The notes: a model not told the origin generated them from the sequence alone. Shown: positions 1-7,809, numbered from the stretch's first letter. The stretch is 64,000 nucleotides of DNA from VRUE01 sp963703895 (GCA_963703895.1 CAVPFX010000002.1:992001-1056000), one strand, 5' to 3'. Made by a program: numbers and translations.

Positions 1-211
1 GCTCCTTGGCCGGCAGGTAGTGCGTGCGCTCGGGCACGCGGCCGAAGAGGGGCCAGGGCACGAGCGCGGTGTCTCCGTTGGCGGCCGCGCCCGCGCCCGC
101 TGATCCTTGGTCGTCGGACCCCTCACAGCCGGCAGTTATCGCCAGGCACGCCACTACGGCGAGCAGCACCGCAAGGAGCCTTCCCGGACGATCGCGCATA
201 GACCTCTGCAT
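1..211 (-). CDS. Secreted lipoprotein, N-terminal part only
   Basis: The 5' end of a minus-strand gene runs off the window edge; about 70 codons are visible. After a basic start (MQRSMRDRPGRLL) there is a hydrophobic stretch ending in the lipobox L-A-I-T-A-G-C, so the mature protein should be lipid-anchored outside the membrane. The following Ser/Asp/Gly/Ala-rich linker leads into an F-G-R-V-P-E-R-T-H-Y-L-P segment. I associate such segments with actinobacterial PQQ-like beta-propeller proteins, but that is recollection and the diagnostic part is outside the window. An in-frame ATG at 199 with AGAGG in front of it is an equally good start. Confidence 0.6.
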   Translation of the reverse strand, partial: MQRSMRDRPGRLLAVLLAVVACLAITAGCEGSDDQGSAGAGAAANGDTALVPWPLFGRVPERTHYLPAKE

Positions 212-261
212 CGACCGCTTCGCCTCAGCCTTGAGCTAGCGGCTCAGCCGGAGAGGGGGAG

Positions 262-332
262 AGCGGCGGACGAGAATCGAACTCGCGTCATCAGCTTGGA
301 AGGCTGAGGCTCTACCGTTGAGCTACCGCCGC
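262..332 (-). tRNA. tRNA-Gly(TCC)
   Basis: The minus strand folds as a tRNA. The acceptor arms GCGGCGG and CCGCCGC pair fully, the D arm contains TAGCTCAACGGTAGAGC, the anticodon loop CTTCCAA gives anticodon TCC, and the T arm has GAGTTCGATTCTC. The discriminator base is T and CCA is not encoded. It sits 30 bp from the divergently oriented tRNA-Pro gene. Confidence 0.93.
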
Positions 333-362
333 GGATGAATCCGTAAGAATGTAATTCAGCCA

Positions 363-436
363 CGGGGAGTGGCGCAGTCTGGTAGCGCACTCGGCTGGGG
401 GCCGAGCGGTCGCAGGTTCAAATCCTGTCTCCCCGA
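363..436 (+). tRNA. tRNA-Pro(GGG)
   Basis: This is a 74-nt cloverleaf with acceptor arms CGGGGAG and CTCCCCG, D arm GGCGCAGTCTGGTAGCGC, anticodon loop CTGGGGG (anticodon GGG) and T arm CAGGTTCAAATCCTG. The discriminator is A and no CCA is encoded. An integrase relic lies just downstream on the same strand, so this tRNA was probably used as an integration site. Confidence 0.93.
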
Positions 437-453
437 TATCCGAAAACAGCCTC

Positions 454-497
454 GCATGGTTCCGCATAGCCCCGCATAAGCTTGCATTACCCCGCAC
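454..497 (+). repeat. Five GCAT/GCAC motifs at exact 10-bp spacing behind tRNA-Pro
   Basis: The tetramer GCAT starts at 454, 464, 474 and 484, and GCAC at 494. Most copies are preceded by CC or TC, so the unit is roughly CCCGCATA. One helical turn between copies puts all of them on the same DNA face. The position, immediately 3' of a tRNA and 5' of an integrase pseudogene, is where integrase arm-type or excisionase sites are expected. The rest of 437-706 shows nothing else recognisable. Confidence 0.5.
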
Positions 498-706
498 GTC
501 GCCGATTCGGGCCGACATCGAGGCGAACGTGATGCCGGCGCGATGCCAGAGGAAGACGGTCGTAATGCCACACGCGCGATGTCTGGGCTTTTGTCGCCGA
601 TTCGGGTCGGTTCCCGATGATCGCCGGCGCATTTCCGAATCGCCGGGACGACTGCGGTTTATCCAGATGCCCCCTATCGACCGGCGGGGATCGAGGGTCG
701 GCCCCG

Positions 707-1240
707 ATGGCAAAGCGACGCAAGCAGTACGAAGCACGGATCTACCTCGGCCGAGACGCGGGCGGCAAGCAGCGCTTCGACTACATCGGCAGATTCGAGC
801 GAAAGCGGGATCGCGACAGAGCGGTTCAAAAGGCAAGGGCAGATCGTGGTGCCCGCTCGGCGCGGGCATTCATCCTCCTTTGTGGGGAGTACGTGGATCG
901 CTTTGCCGATCGCTCGTTGGATATCTCCCACGCCGAGCTCAAAGACTGGATGAGTGGCGAGGGGATCTGGGCCCGCAAGTCGCCGGTCCCGAGGGGCTAC
1001 CGCCCCAGGATCGTCGCGCTCTAGAACCACGCGATCGATGAGGACGACGTTCCGCTCGCTCGCAGTCCGGCACGCGGGCTCGGACACCGGCCTCGAAGCA
1101 AACGATCCCAGCTAGCGCCACCGACCGAGGGTGAGTTCGAGCGTCTTTTGAGCGCCTGCTCGGTGTTGGGCGAGTACGCCCCTCGCATGCGGGAACTGAT
1201 GCTGTTTGCGGCCTTTCAGTTGATGAGGCCGAGCGAGTGT
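707..1240 (+). pseudogene. Tyrosine integrase remnant next to tRNA-Pro
   Basis: One reading frame starts with MAKRRKQYEARIYLGRDAGG, typical of the arm-binding N-terminus of actinobacterial phage-type integrases. After an in-frame TAG at 1022-1024 the same frame continues with N-H-A-I-D-E-D-D-V-P-L and then P-P-T-E-G-E-F-E-R-L-L and F-A-A-F-Q-L-M-R-P-S-E. This last part is the start of the catalytic domain, where the first active-site Arg lies shortly after. Homology-like sequence stops near 1240, so the HxxR and Tyr boxes are missing. The core-binding domain is also shortened. The gene is dead from a nonsense codon plus internal and C-terminal loss. It marks an old element integrated at tRNA-Pro. 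Confidence 0.75.
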
Positions 1241-1454
1241 CGCGATAGAGCGCGACTAGGACCGCTGAAAGCGTGCCAAGCACGGCGGCGACCGCCGCGC
1301 TGGCCACAATCCACTCGCGCGTCTCGTTTACCTCAGCCATCCATTCGGATCGTGTCGATCCAGGCAGACATACCGAACGGGTGTCGCTACAGATAGCAAT
1401 AGTCAGGCTGGATCGGGGGCCCGAGATCGATTGGTGGCGACAAACAGCACGACG

Positions 1455-1745
1455 TCAGGGAGCCTCGATCGCCACGGTGAAGATCGTGAGCGGCCGGTTG
1501 GGCTCGCCATCAGGTCTGATCGGGTTCTTCTTGGAAACCTGGCGCCAAAATTCATGCGCCTCGTTAGCATCGACGAAAATGCGCGCCTCTTGCGAGTCAG
1601 CCGTGGTGACTAGATGAAAAATGATTGGCCTTCCATCTGGCGCTACGCCTGGCCGATCAGGGTCGAACTCAACTAGGAACTGCCCGTCGAACGGGGATGG
1701 CGAGCCATCCACCAAACCGAGAATTTCCAGTGTTGCTGGACTCAT
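1455..1745 (-). CDS. Hypothetical 96-aa protein
   Basis: I do not recognise this protein. It starts with ATG at 1745 (MSPATLEILGLVDGS), has no signal peptide or membrane segment, and ends in a short beta-strand-like T-I-F-T-V-A-I-E-A-P tail. Its composition is balanced, with phrases such as F-L-V-E-F-D-P-D-R-P-G and A-R-I-F-V-D-A-N-E-A-H-E-F-W, so it looks like a real soluble protein rather than a shadow. It lies in DNA visibly less GC-rich than the chromosome to the right and abuts the start of the opposite-strand gene at 1746. It is probably cargo of the decayed tRNA-Pro element. Confidence 0.5.
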   Translation of the reverse strand: MSPATLEILGLVDGSPSPFDGQFLVEFDPDRPGVAPDGRPIIFHLVTTADSQEARIFVDANEAHEFWRQVSKKNPIRPDGEPNRPLTIFTVAIEAP

Positions 1746-2507
1746 TTGACAAGCCTACCCGTGGTTCTCGATGACAGCGAGCCCTCGAAGTCCGTTTCTC
1801 GTACTGCTCGCAGTTGGAGAGCGCCATCCGGCGTGGCCGTGGAAGCCGAGCTCGTGAGCCCTTCAGATGCTCCGCAAAGTCCGCGAGTCCCACTTGGGAT
1901 CGTGAGCACGGACGAGATTCCCGATCTCTATCGAGCCACGAATCCCCACCGCCCGGACTGGGACGAGCAGGGGACAATCCATTCTCGTAGATGGGTCGAA
2001 TCCTCCTTGGTCTGGCCGAGCGCCGTCGCGGGCATCGATGACCCGCAGTTGCTGGTCAGGCTCTCCCTGGAACGGGATAACTTGCCTCCTCCGGTGTCCT
2101 TGGAGAAGCTGATTGCCGAGGCCGTATTTGAGCGAGTTCGCCAAGGGGTGGTTCCTGAAGCTCCGAGCCGTCTCAACTGCGTCTTCGTAGCGCTCGATGT
2201 CTACGGCGCCGCGGACTTCGCAGGCGAACAAAGCGGGGAGCCAATCATTGACCCTGCGACGGGCGATGTGGTTAATTGGCCAATATTGAGGCCAGTCTCA
2301 ACTGGCGGACGTCCGTGGATCGCCGTGGATATGCGCCTCTTCTCTATGCACCCACAGACTGCAGTCGATCAGCGCGGGATCGTTGACCAACTCGAACGGT
2401 TGGACTATCAAGCCCATGCCTACTGGAGGGGCAAGAAGTCGGCCCCAGACCCTCTTATCGAGCTTCTTGTCGAAGCTGTTGATTTGCCTGGGTTGATGCA
2501 GGCGTAG
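1746..2507 (+). CDS. Hypothetical protein, possibly ADP-ribosyltransferase-like fold
   Basis: The frame is open from TTG 1746. The first 50 residues are low-complexity, and a GTG at 1902, just before the phrase S-T-D-E-I-P-D-L-Y-R-A-T-N-P, is a better start with GGGA upstream. The 200-residue remainder has a Y-R-A-T motif, a central S-R-L-N-C-V-F-V-A-L-D segment and an acidic C-terminus. The layout vaguely recalls small DUF2441/RES-like proteins with an ADP-ribosyltransferase-type fold, but I cannot place it with certainty. No signal peptide is visible. Adjacent small genes and the integrase relic suggest mobile origin. Confidence 0.45.
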   Translation: MTSLPVVLDDSEPSKSVSRTARSWRAPSGVAVEAELVSPSDAPQSPRVPLGIVSTDEIPDLYRATNPHRPDWDEQGTIHSRRWVESSLVWPSAVAGIDDPQLLVRLSLERDNLPPPVSLEKLIAEAVFERVRQGVVPEAPSRLNCVFVALDVYGAADFAGEQSGEPIIDPATGDVVNWPILRPVSTGGRPWIAVDMRLFSMHPQTAVDQRGIVDQLERLDYQAHAYWRGKKSAPDPLIELLVEAVDLPGLMQA

Positions 2508-2576
2508 CCCCCTTGGGGGCATTGAGTGTCGAGAGCGCTGAGCAGATCCGACAGCCTCGGAAGCTACGATTTCATC

Positions 2577-2777
2577 ATGACCAAGGCTGAGTTGATCGAG
2601 CAGGTCAAGGCGATGACCGAGGAGGAAGCGGCGGAGGCGAGGCTCATCTACGCGCCAGATTGGCCCTCCAAGGCGACTTCGATTGAGGAGATCCGCAAGC
2701 GAACGGGGACTACCCCGATGAGCCGCGAGGATTTCGACCGGCACTTCGGTTCGTTGCCAACCGACGGCGAGGGATAG
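2577..2777 (+). CDS. Small acidic protein, antitoxin-like
   Basis: This is a 66-residue protein from ATG 2577 (MTKAELIEQVKAMTEEEAAE). It is mostly helical and acidic, with a middle S-I-E-E-I-R-K-R-T-G and a C-terminal M-S-R-E-D-F-D-R-H-F-G-S. The same frame extends upstream to 2526 but that part is not protein-like. The gene ends 6 bp before the next start, and the small-acidic then small-basic order is what type II toxin-antitoxin operons look like. The antitoxin role is inference from size, charge and position only. Confidence 0.5.
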   Translation: MTKAELIEQVKAMTEEEAAEARLIYAPDWPSKATSIEEIRKRTGTTPMSREDFDRHFGSLPTDGEG

Positions 2778-2783
2778 CCGGCG

Positions 2784-3155
2784 GTGAGTGCGGGCGCGGG
2801 TCCGCGCTTCGAAGTCCGCGTGGTAGACGAGATTCTTGCTGAGGATCTCGTTCGCTGCACGAGGGCGGCGAGGGCCGCGATCGAGCCGGTAGTCGCAGAG
2901 ATCAGGCGGGACGGCGTGCCCATTGAGTGGCTGCGGCGTTGCGAAGAGGAAGGCCACGACGGGACCCGCCTCGGTGGCTGCGTGAAGTTCTACATTCCCC
3001 GCCCTGCCGGACAATGGGGAGCCGTCTTGGCCGGCGATGAGGAAGCTGCGAAGCCGGCACTCGTCCTTATCGCCATCGGCGAGCGCCATCCTGCGCAGCA
3101 GTGGAAGCCGAGCGTCTACGAGATTGCCCACCGTCGCTTCAATCGGAGTCCGTGA
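2784..3155 (+). CDS. Putative toxin partner of the preceding small gene
   Basis: A GTG start at 2784 gives 123 residues. The second half contains V-K-F-Y-I-P-R-P-A-G-Q-W-G and A-L-V-L-I-A-I-G-E-R-H-P, then ends S-V-Y-E-I-A-H-R-R-F-N-R-S-P. The beta-strand pattern and the Y-x-x-A-H-R-R end resemble small RelE/ParE-like toxins, but I could not match a named family. It follows the acidic small gene by 6 bp. The last 11 codons are duplicated with the flanking DNA at about 4666, which points to a recombination event that copied the gene's 3' end. Confidence 0.45.
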   Translation: MSAGAGPRFEVRVVDEILAEDLVRCTRAARAAIEPVVAEIRRDGVPIEWLRRCEEEGHDGTRLGGCVKFYIPRPAGQWGAVLAGDEEAAKPALVLIAIGERHPAQQWKPSVYEIAHRRFNRSP

Positions 3156-3221
3156 TATGCGAGTGATATGGACGGTTGCCGAGATCGCTTCAACAAGCGA
3201 TTTTGTTCCTACCTCCCCGAT
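3126..3221 (+). repeat. 95-bp direct repeat, copy 1 (contains stem-loop)
   Basis: This segment matches 4666-4760 with a few substitutions and one 1-nt gap. It begins inside the 3' end of the toxin-like gene and includes a perfect 7-bp stem-loop, ATCGCTT (3184-3190) with AAGCGAT (3195-3201), followed by TTTTG, which could end transcription of that gene. Its last 15 bases (3207-3221) match the tRNA-Pro 3' end at 13 of 15 positions, so it may be an old attachment-site relic. Confidence 0.7.
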
Positions 3222-3267
3222 TCTCAAAGTGTCTGGGCCCTCGCCCCGCGTTGGATAGATTCGCCCG

Positions 3268-4581
3268 ATGGATCGCCCGCGGACCCGGTACGCGCGCAGC
3301 GGCGAGCTGGCCATCGCCTATCAGGTGCACGGCTCGGGCGATCGCGACCTGCTGTTCAACAGCGGAGTCGCCTCGAACCTCGAGACGGTTTGGGACATTC
3401 CCGAGGCTGCCCGATTCTTCGAGCGCCTCGGCGGGTTCGCGCGGGTGATCCGTTTTGATCGGCGGGACACCGGACTGTCCGATCCGATTCGGGATGACCT
3501 GACGCTCGAAGCGCACGCGGACGACGCGTTGGCGGTAATTGACGCGGCGGGCTCCGAGCAGCCCGTCTTGATGGGAAGCCTCGACGGCGCCCGCTCGCTC
3601 GCGCTGCTCGCCGCCACCCGGCCGCAGCGTGTGGGTGGGCTGATCGCGATTTCCCCCTGGGCGAAAGGCCTCGCCACCACCACGGAGTTCGTCGTCGAGT
3701 CGTTGGAGCAGACTCTCGCCGAGCTCATCGACTACCCGAGCGCAGATCTCCTTCGCCTCTGGGCCCCCGACTGGGTGGACGACCCCATACGAATGGACCG
3801 CCTCAGACGCTACATGCAGACATCTGCCACGCCACGGCAGGCTGCTCGAATTCTGCGGATGCAGTTGATCACCGACATCCGCGATGTCCTGCCGCTCGTC
3901 CAGGCTCCCACCCTGGTCCTCCACCCGCCCGCCCTGCGGATGCTCCCTGTCGCCTCTGTCCGCGAGTTCGTCGAGCTGATCCCGGGAGCGAGATATCGGG
4001 AGGTTTCCGGCAACTCAGCGAACTCCTTCGCGCTCGACACCGAGGAAATCGCGGGCATCGTCGAGGAGTTCGTCACCGGGACCGCGCCCGCCTCGGCAAC
4101 CAAGCGGATCCTGGCCACCGTTCTGTTCACAGACCTGGTCGACTCGACCAAGCATGTGGCGCGTAGCGGGGACCGAGCTTGGTCAGGCGTGCTTGACCGC
4201 CATTTCCGGGACACGAGGGCGGCCGTTACGGCCCTCGGCGGGGAGACGATCAAGACCACCGGCGATGGCGTTCTCGCCCTCTTCACCGGACCGGGTCAGG
4301 GCATTCGCTGTGCGGAACAAGTGATCGCCGACGCTCGCGGCATGGGCCTCGACGTCCGCGCCGGCCTGCACACCGGTGAAGTCGAGCGCAGCTCCGACGA
4401 TGTCGCCGGGCTCGCCGTCCACCTCGCGGCTCGCATCATGAGCCGCGCCGAGGCGAGTGAGATCCTCGTCTCCGGCACCGTCCGCGACCTGGTGATCGGC
4501 AGCGATCTCACCTTCTCAGATCGCGGCGACCACGAGCTGAAGGGCATTCCGGGTCGCTGGTCCCTCTACGCAGCGGCCTGA
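3268..4581 (+). CDS. Alpha/beta-hydrolase-like sensor fused to class III nucleotide cyclase
   Basis: This is a 437-residue two-domain protein. Residues 1-270 have an alpha/beta hydrolase outline (V-I-R-F-D-R-R-D-T-G-L-S-D), but the nucleophile elbow reads G-S-L-D-G, with Leu where Ser should be. It is therefore probably a ligand-binding pseudo-hydrolase. Residues 280-437 are a class III adenylate/guanylate cyclase catalytic domain. The first metal site is A-T-V-L-F-T-D-L-V-D-S-T, the second is T-T-G-D-G-V-L-A-L-F, and R-A-G-L-H-T-G-E-V-E plus the A-A-R-I-M-S-R motif follow. The expected product is cAMP made in the cytoplasm in response to an unknown small ligand. The gene lies between two 95-bp direct repeats and ends 209 bp before a methyltransferase gene. 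Confidence 0.85.
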   Translation: MDRPRTRYARSGELAIAYQVHGSGDRDLLFNSGVASNLETVWDIPEAARFFERLGGFARVIRFDRRDTGLSDPIRDDLTLEAHADDALAVIDAAGSEQPVLMGSLDGARSLALLAATRPQRVGGLIAISPWAKGLATTTEFVVESLEQTLAELIDYPSADLLRLWAPDWVDDPIRMDRLRRYMQTSATPRQAARILRMQLITDIRDVLPLVQAPTLVLHPPALRMLPVASVREFVELIPGARYREVSGNSANSFALDTEEIAGIVEEFVTGTAPASATKRILATVLFTDLVDSTKHVARSGDRAWSGVLDRHFRDTRAAVTALGGETIKTTGDGVLALFTGPGQGIRCAEQVIADARGMGLDVRAGLHTGEVERSSDDVAGLAVHLAARIMSRAEASEILVSGTVRDLVIGSDLTFSDRGDHELKGIPGRWSLYAAA

Positions 4582-4665
4582 GATGACGAAAGCCGTGGCC
4601 GAGGCCTTGAGATCACAATTGGTGATCTCAAACGAGGGTCGAGGCGGGCGCCGCTACGCGCCATC

Positions 4666-4760
4666 GCCCACCGTCGCTTCAATCGGAGTCCGTGATACGC
4701 GAGTGATATCCACGGTGGGCAAATCGCTTCAGCAAGCGATTTTGTTCCTACTTCCCGATA
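4666..4760 (+). repeat. 95-bp direct repeat, copy 2
   Basis: This is the second copy of the element at 3126-3221. It starts with the sequence that encodes I-A-H-R-R-F-N-R-S-P in copy 1, here without the rest of that gene. It carries the same hairpin, extended to 8 bp (AATCGCTT 4722-4729, AAGCGATT 4734-4741), and ends 30 bp before the methyltransferase start. A short third match (GGGCAATCGCTT) is seen near 5583. The copies bracket the cyclase gene. Confidence 0.7.
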
Positions 4761-4790
4761 GTCAGATCCCGACGCCCCTAGGATCCGGTC

Positions 4791-5555
4791 ATGCCCGAGT
4801 TCGCTTCGCCCGCGGAGCACTACGAGCGCTTCATGGGGCGCTACACGGTCCCGCTGGCCCGCGCCTTGGCGGACGAGGTGGGAGTGGGGGAGGGAATGCG
4901 CGTGCTCGACGTCGGTTGCGGGCCGGGCGGCTTGACCTCCGAGCTGGCCGACCGGGTCGGGGCCGAGAACGTCGCCGCGATCGACCCCGCGGAGCAGTTC
5001 GTCGCCGCATGCCGGGAGCGCAACCCGGGCGCGGACGTGCGTCAGGGCGTCGCCGAAGAGCTGCCCTGGGGGAGCGACGCGTTCGACGCCGCGCTCTCGT
5101 GCCTGGTGATCGCCTTCATGCGCGATGCCGACGCCGGCTTGCGAGAGATGGTGAGAGTGACCAGGCCGGGCGGAAAGATTGGCGTCTGCATGTGGGACAT
5201 CGCCGGCGGGGGGATGACGATGCTGCGGCTGTTTTGGAGCGCGATGAAGTCGGTGAAGCCCGGCATCGAGGGCGAGCAGCGGCGAGCCGGCACCGCAGAG
5301 GGCGACATCGCCGAGCGGCTCAGGCGGGCGGGCCTTCGCGAGGTTGCCGACGGCGCGCTCGAGGTCAGCGTCGAATACTCGGGATTCGAGGACTTCTGGC
5401 AGCCCTTCACCTTCGCGGTCGGGCCCTCGGGCCAGGCATTCGCCGCGCTCGAGGACGAGTACAAGACCGCGGTGCGGGAGGCCGTCCGGGCAGAATTGCC
5501 CGACGGTTCGTTTACCCTTGCCGCCCGTTGCTGGTACGCGACAGCAATCGTCTAG
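4791..5555 (+). CDS. Class I SAM-dependent methyltransferase
   Basis: This is a 254-residue soluble protein. Motif I for S-adenosylmethionine binding is R-V-L-D-V-G-C-G-P-G-G-L (about residues 37-48), the acidic ribose-binding residue is in A-I-D-P-A-E-Q, and motif II-like G-V-A-E-E-L-P and F-D-A-A-L-S-C follow. A typical R-V-T-R-P-G-G-K-I-G-V segment comes next (methyltransferase 11/UbiE-like fold). The substrate is unknown. The C-terminal 90 residues lack recognisable motifs. It starts with ATG, 30 bp after the second direct repeat. The 270 bp after it (5556-5828) hold no gene that I can support. Confidence 0.85.
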   Translation: MPEFASPAEHYERFMGRYTVPLARALADEVGVGEGMRVLDVGCGPGGLTSELADRVGAENVAAIDPAEQFVAACRERNPGADVRQGVAEELPWGSDAFDAALSCLVIAFMRDADAGLREMVRVTRPGGKIGVCMWDIAGGGMTMLRLFWSAMKSVKPGIEGEQRRAGTAEGDIAERLRRAGLREVADGALEVSVEYSGFEDFWQPFTFAVGPSGQAFAALEDEYKTAVREAVRAELPDGSFTLAARCWYATAIV

Positions 5556-5828
5556 AGCCAGGCGCGTCGCCTAAGTGCCGTGGGCAATCGCTTTAGCGCT
5601 CCTCGAGCGCTGGCCTGTCGAAAAAGTCCGCCGGCCGCAGAACAGTAAGTGCGACACCGCTACCGAGCGCCTTAGAGTGGAGTCGAGCGCCGAACGGCGT
5701 CTCACGCGAACCCGAAAGCGGGTGTCCGGTTCGGCCTCGACACTCAACCCACGCGGTGACTTTCAGCCTGCCGTGACCACTGGTATGGCCACGGGAGACA
5801 AGGGTACCCTCTCTTCACCAGCTCGGAT

Positions 5829-6107
5829 CTACCGGCTGACGGAGATCTGATTGATGATCGAGTTGTACTGCTGCACGTCGATCACGCCGGCCTCGTAGAG
5901 CTGAGCTACTTGCAGAACGTAGTAGTTGATCTGTGGTACGGGCTGCACCACGGGGGTGACATCGGGTTGGTCGGGAGCGGGATGCCTGAAACGACGTCCC
6001 ACCAAATCTCCTATACCGGCCGGTTGGTCGTTGCGAGCATGGTCAAGAAAGGTTCCGAACTCTTGCAATTGAGCCTTCACCTTGTCTCCATCGTAGGTCC
6101 AGCCCAT
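5829..6107 (-). CDS. Small protein with C-terminal SHOCT-like helix
   Basis: This is a 92-residue soluble protein with a clear GGAGG 8 nt before its ATG at 6107. The N-terminal half (MGWTYDGDKVKAQLQEFGTF) is helical and a Pro-rich linker follows. The C-terminus, V-A-Q-L-Y-E-A-G-V-I-D-V-Q-Q-Y-N-S-I, has the L-x-x-G-x-I-x-x-x-E/Q-Y/F pattern of short C-terminal SHOCT-type oligomerisation motifs. The function is unknown. It is transcribed away from the 6.26-7.66 kb genes and has its own ribosome-binding site. Confidence 0.65.
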   Translation of the reverse strand: MGWTYDGDKVKAQLQEFGTFLDHARNDQPAGIGDLVGRRFRHPAPDQPDVTPVVQPVPQINYYVLQVAQLYEAGVIDVQQYNSIINQISVSR

Positions 6108-6262
6108 TTGCAGTTTCCTCCGTATCGTTAGTAACGACTGACTACACCATACGGTAGTGTGCTATTCATAGCAACTGTAATCTTGAGTGGGACTCTCTCA
6201 GGAGAGGACTTCCTTCCATGCGGGCTTCGAGAAATCCTGCCTGAGTCGGCTTCGGCGGAGAA

Positions 6263-6442
6263 TCACTGCCAATCCGCATTGACGAAGCTGAGTATGAGGC
6301 CGCAGATCACCGCCAGGATGAGCAGGATCGCGAGGGTCTTTCCGAATCTCTCGGTCGCGTCCAATCCGATCCGGTTGTCGAGCCACCAGAGAACGGAGCC
6401 GAGGGCGGTTAGACCCAGGAGGATCCAGATCCAGCTTGGCAT
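6263..6442 (-). CDS. Small two-helix membrane protein
   Basis: This is a 59-residue protein beginning MPSWIWILLGLTALGS at 6442. Two hydrophobic helices are obvious: W-I-W-I-L-L-G-L-T-A-L-G-S-V-L-W-W-L and, after a charged loop with D-A-T-E-R-F-G-K, T-L-A-I-L-L-I-L-A-V-I-C-G-L-I-L. It starts 9 bp after the stop codon of the upstream secreted-protein gene (6452-7660) and is probably in the same transcript. No family is recognised. The start has no strong Shine-Dalgarno, so translation may be coupled to the upstream gene. Confidence 0.6.
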   Translation of the reverse strand: MPSWIWILLGLTALGSVLWWLDNRIGLDATERFGKTLAILLILAVICGLILSFVNADWQ

Positions 6443-6451
6443 TGGCGACTT

Positions 6452-7660
6452 CTAGCGGGGCGCTTTTCGGGGCTTCGGCCCGAGGGTGAGATTGACGATG
6501 CCGCTGGCGGATCTCGTACCCGCCGCGGGGCTCGACGACTTGACGACTAGCGGCCGCCGCCCTTTGCCTTTGGGCTGGTTTGGCTTCTGGATCGTGCCGA
6601 CTTTGCAGTCGGCTGCTCTGATCTTTCTCTTCGCTGCCTTCAGCTTCTTGCCGACCAGCTTCGGGACGATGCATCCCCGCGCCGGCGGGTCACCATGTGG
6701 CGGCCGCGTGTAGGAGATCGAGGCCGAGCAGGCCGAGGTGTTGCCGGCCGCGTCGGCCGCGGTCGCAGAGAAGGCGGCAGTGACACCCTCTCCGACCTCA
6801 ACGCGGATTCCTGGTGAGCCAAGCTCGGCCGCACTGCCAGAGGTGACCGGCGTACCTGTGCAGCCCGCGCCCGCGTAGACGCGCACCGTCGATCCCGTCT
6901 CGGCGGCGCCGCGAATCCGCGGATTGCCGCTCGCGTTCGGCGATGCCGGGTTGGTGCTCGTCAGCTGCGGCGCCGACGGTGGTGTGGCGTCGCCTGCCTG
7001 CTCGAACCAGAAGCCCCCCGGCCCTTCCATGGCTTCTTCGGCGACTTCGCAAACTGCGACTCCTTCTGGCGGATTCACTGGAGTTGCGGTCAAGTCGTTC
7101 CACTGGCCGGCGATCGCCCCAGCTCCGCTGAGCCCGTGGATGAACGGCGCTCCAGAGCGCGGACTACCCCCAGCGCTCCCTGCGGTCAACGTCGAGAAGG
7201 TGAGGACCGGCGGGCTCGTGGAAACGGCGCATTCTTTCCCGTTCGCTGTCAGCGTCCCACCGGTTGTCGTTTGCAGGGTGAGCGCGCCGGTCGCCTGGTT
7301 GAAGTCTCCCGAGATGACTTCGATCTCGAAGTCGACCGCGACATCGGCAACGACGGGGTCATCAATGGACGTGAAGAACTGAGGAACCGCCAGAGAACCC
7401 GCCGCGATCGAGCCGCCCGGATCGATTTGGGCCTCGAGCAGCGCCGTTTTGGGCGGCCCAAAGAGGAGGTCGTCGGTGAGCTGGTCGGCCCCAACGTTGG
7501 CGCGCCCTTCGGTAAATGTCACCGAGAGAGGCGCGGCGCTCGCCGAGGAGGCGCAGACGCCCAGCGCCAAGAGCGAGACAAGTGCGATCGCCACGCGGCT
7601 CGCATTGATTCTGCGGCCGACCGCCGCATTGCTTGCCGACACGGTTTCCCTTGAAGTCAT
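6452..7660 (-). CDS. Secreted Ig-like/PASTA-domain protein
   Basis: The start is taken at ATG 7660 because AAAGGGA precedes it by 7 nt; the frame is open further upstream without a better site. A signal peptide ends at A-S-S-A-S-A before A-P-L-S-V. The 402-residue product then has a beta-rich domain, an Ig-like repeat with D-A-A-G-N-T-S-A-C-S-A, and a C-terminal PASTA-like domain (V-P-K-L-V-G-K-K-L-K-A-A-K-R-K-I, ending G-I-V-N-L-T-L-G). PASTA domains are known to bind peptidoglycan-type ligands, so a cell-envelope role is likely. It is divergent from the TetR gene at 7810. Confidence 0.75.
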   Translation of the reverse strand: MTSRETVSASNAAVGRRINASRVAIALVSLLALGVCASSASAAPLSVTFTEGRANVGADQLTDDLLFGPPKTALLEAQIDPGGSIAAGSLAVPQFFTSIDDPVVADVAVDFEIEVISGDFNQATGALTLQTTTGGTLTANGKECAVSTSPPVLTFSTLTAGSAGGSPRSGAPFIHGLSGAGAIAGQWNDLTATPVNPPEGVAVCEVAEEAMEGPGGFWFEQAGDATPPSAPQLTSTNPASPNASGNPRIRGAAETGSTVRVYAGAGCTGTPVTSGSAAELGSPGIRVEVGEGVTAAFSATAADAAGNTSACSASISYTRPPHGDPPARGCIVPKLVGKKLKAAKRKIRAADCKVGTIQKPNQPKGKGRRPLVVKSSSPAAGTRSASGIVNLTLGPKPRKAPR

Positions 7661-7809
7661 CAATGTCCCTTTCGCTGTTCCCATGCTTGCGTAGGTACTG
7701 CGACCTTGGTTCGCGTCGGCTCCCTGGCGCGGCCCGCTACACCGTATCATTCCAAAGGCAGGGTGAAGCGGCTTAAAGAGGCCCCATCCTCGCAATCTGT
7801 CGCGATCCG

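Noticed and set aside
312..869. Long minus-strand open frame across tRNA-Pro and the phased repeats
   Set aside because: It runs through a tRNA gene, its composition is Arg/Pro/Ser-rich as in GC-driven shadows, and no domain is recognisable.
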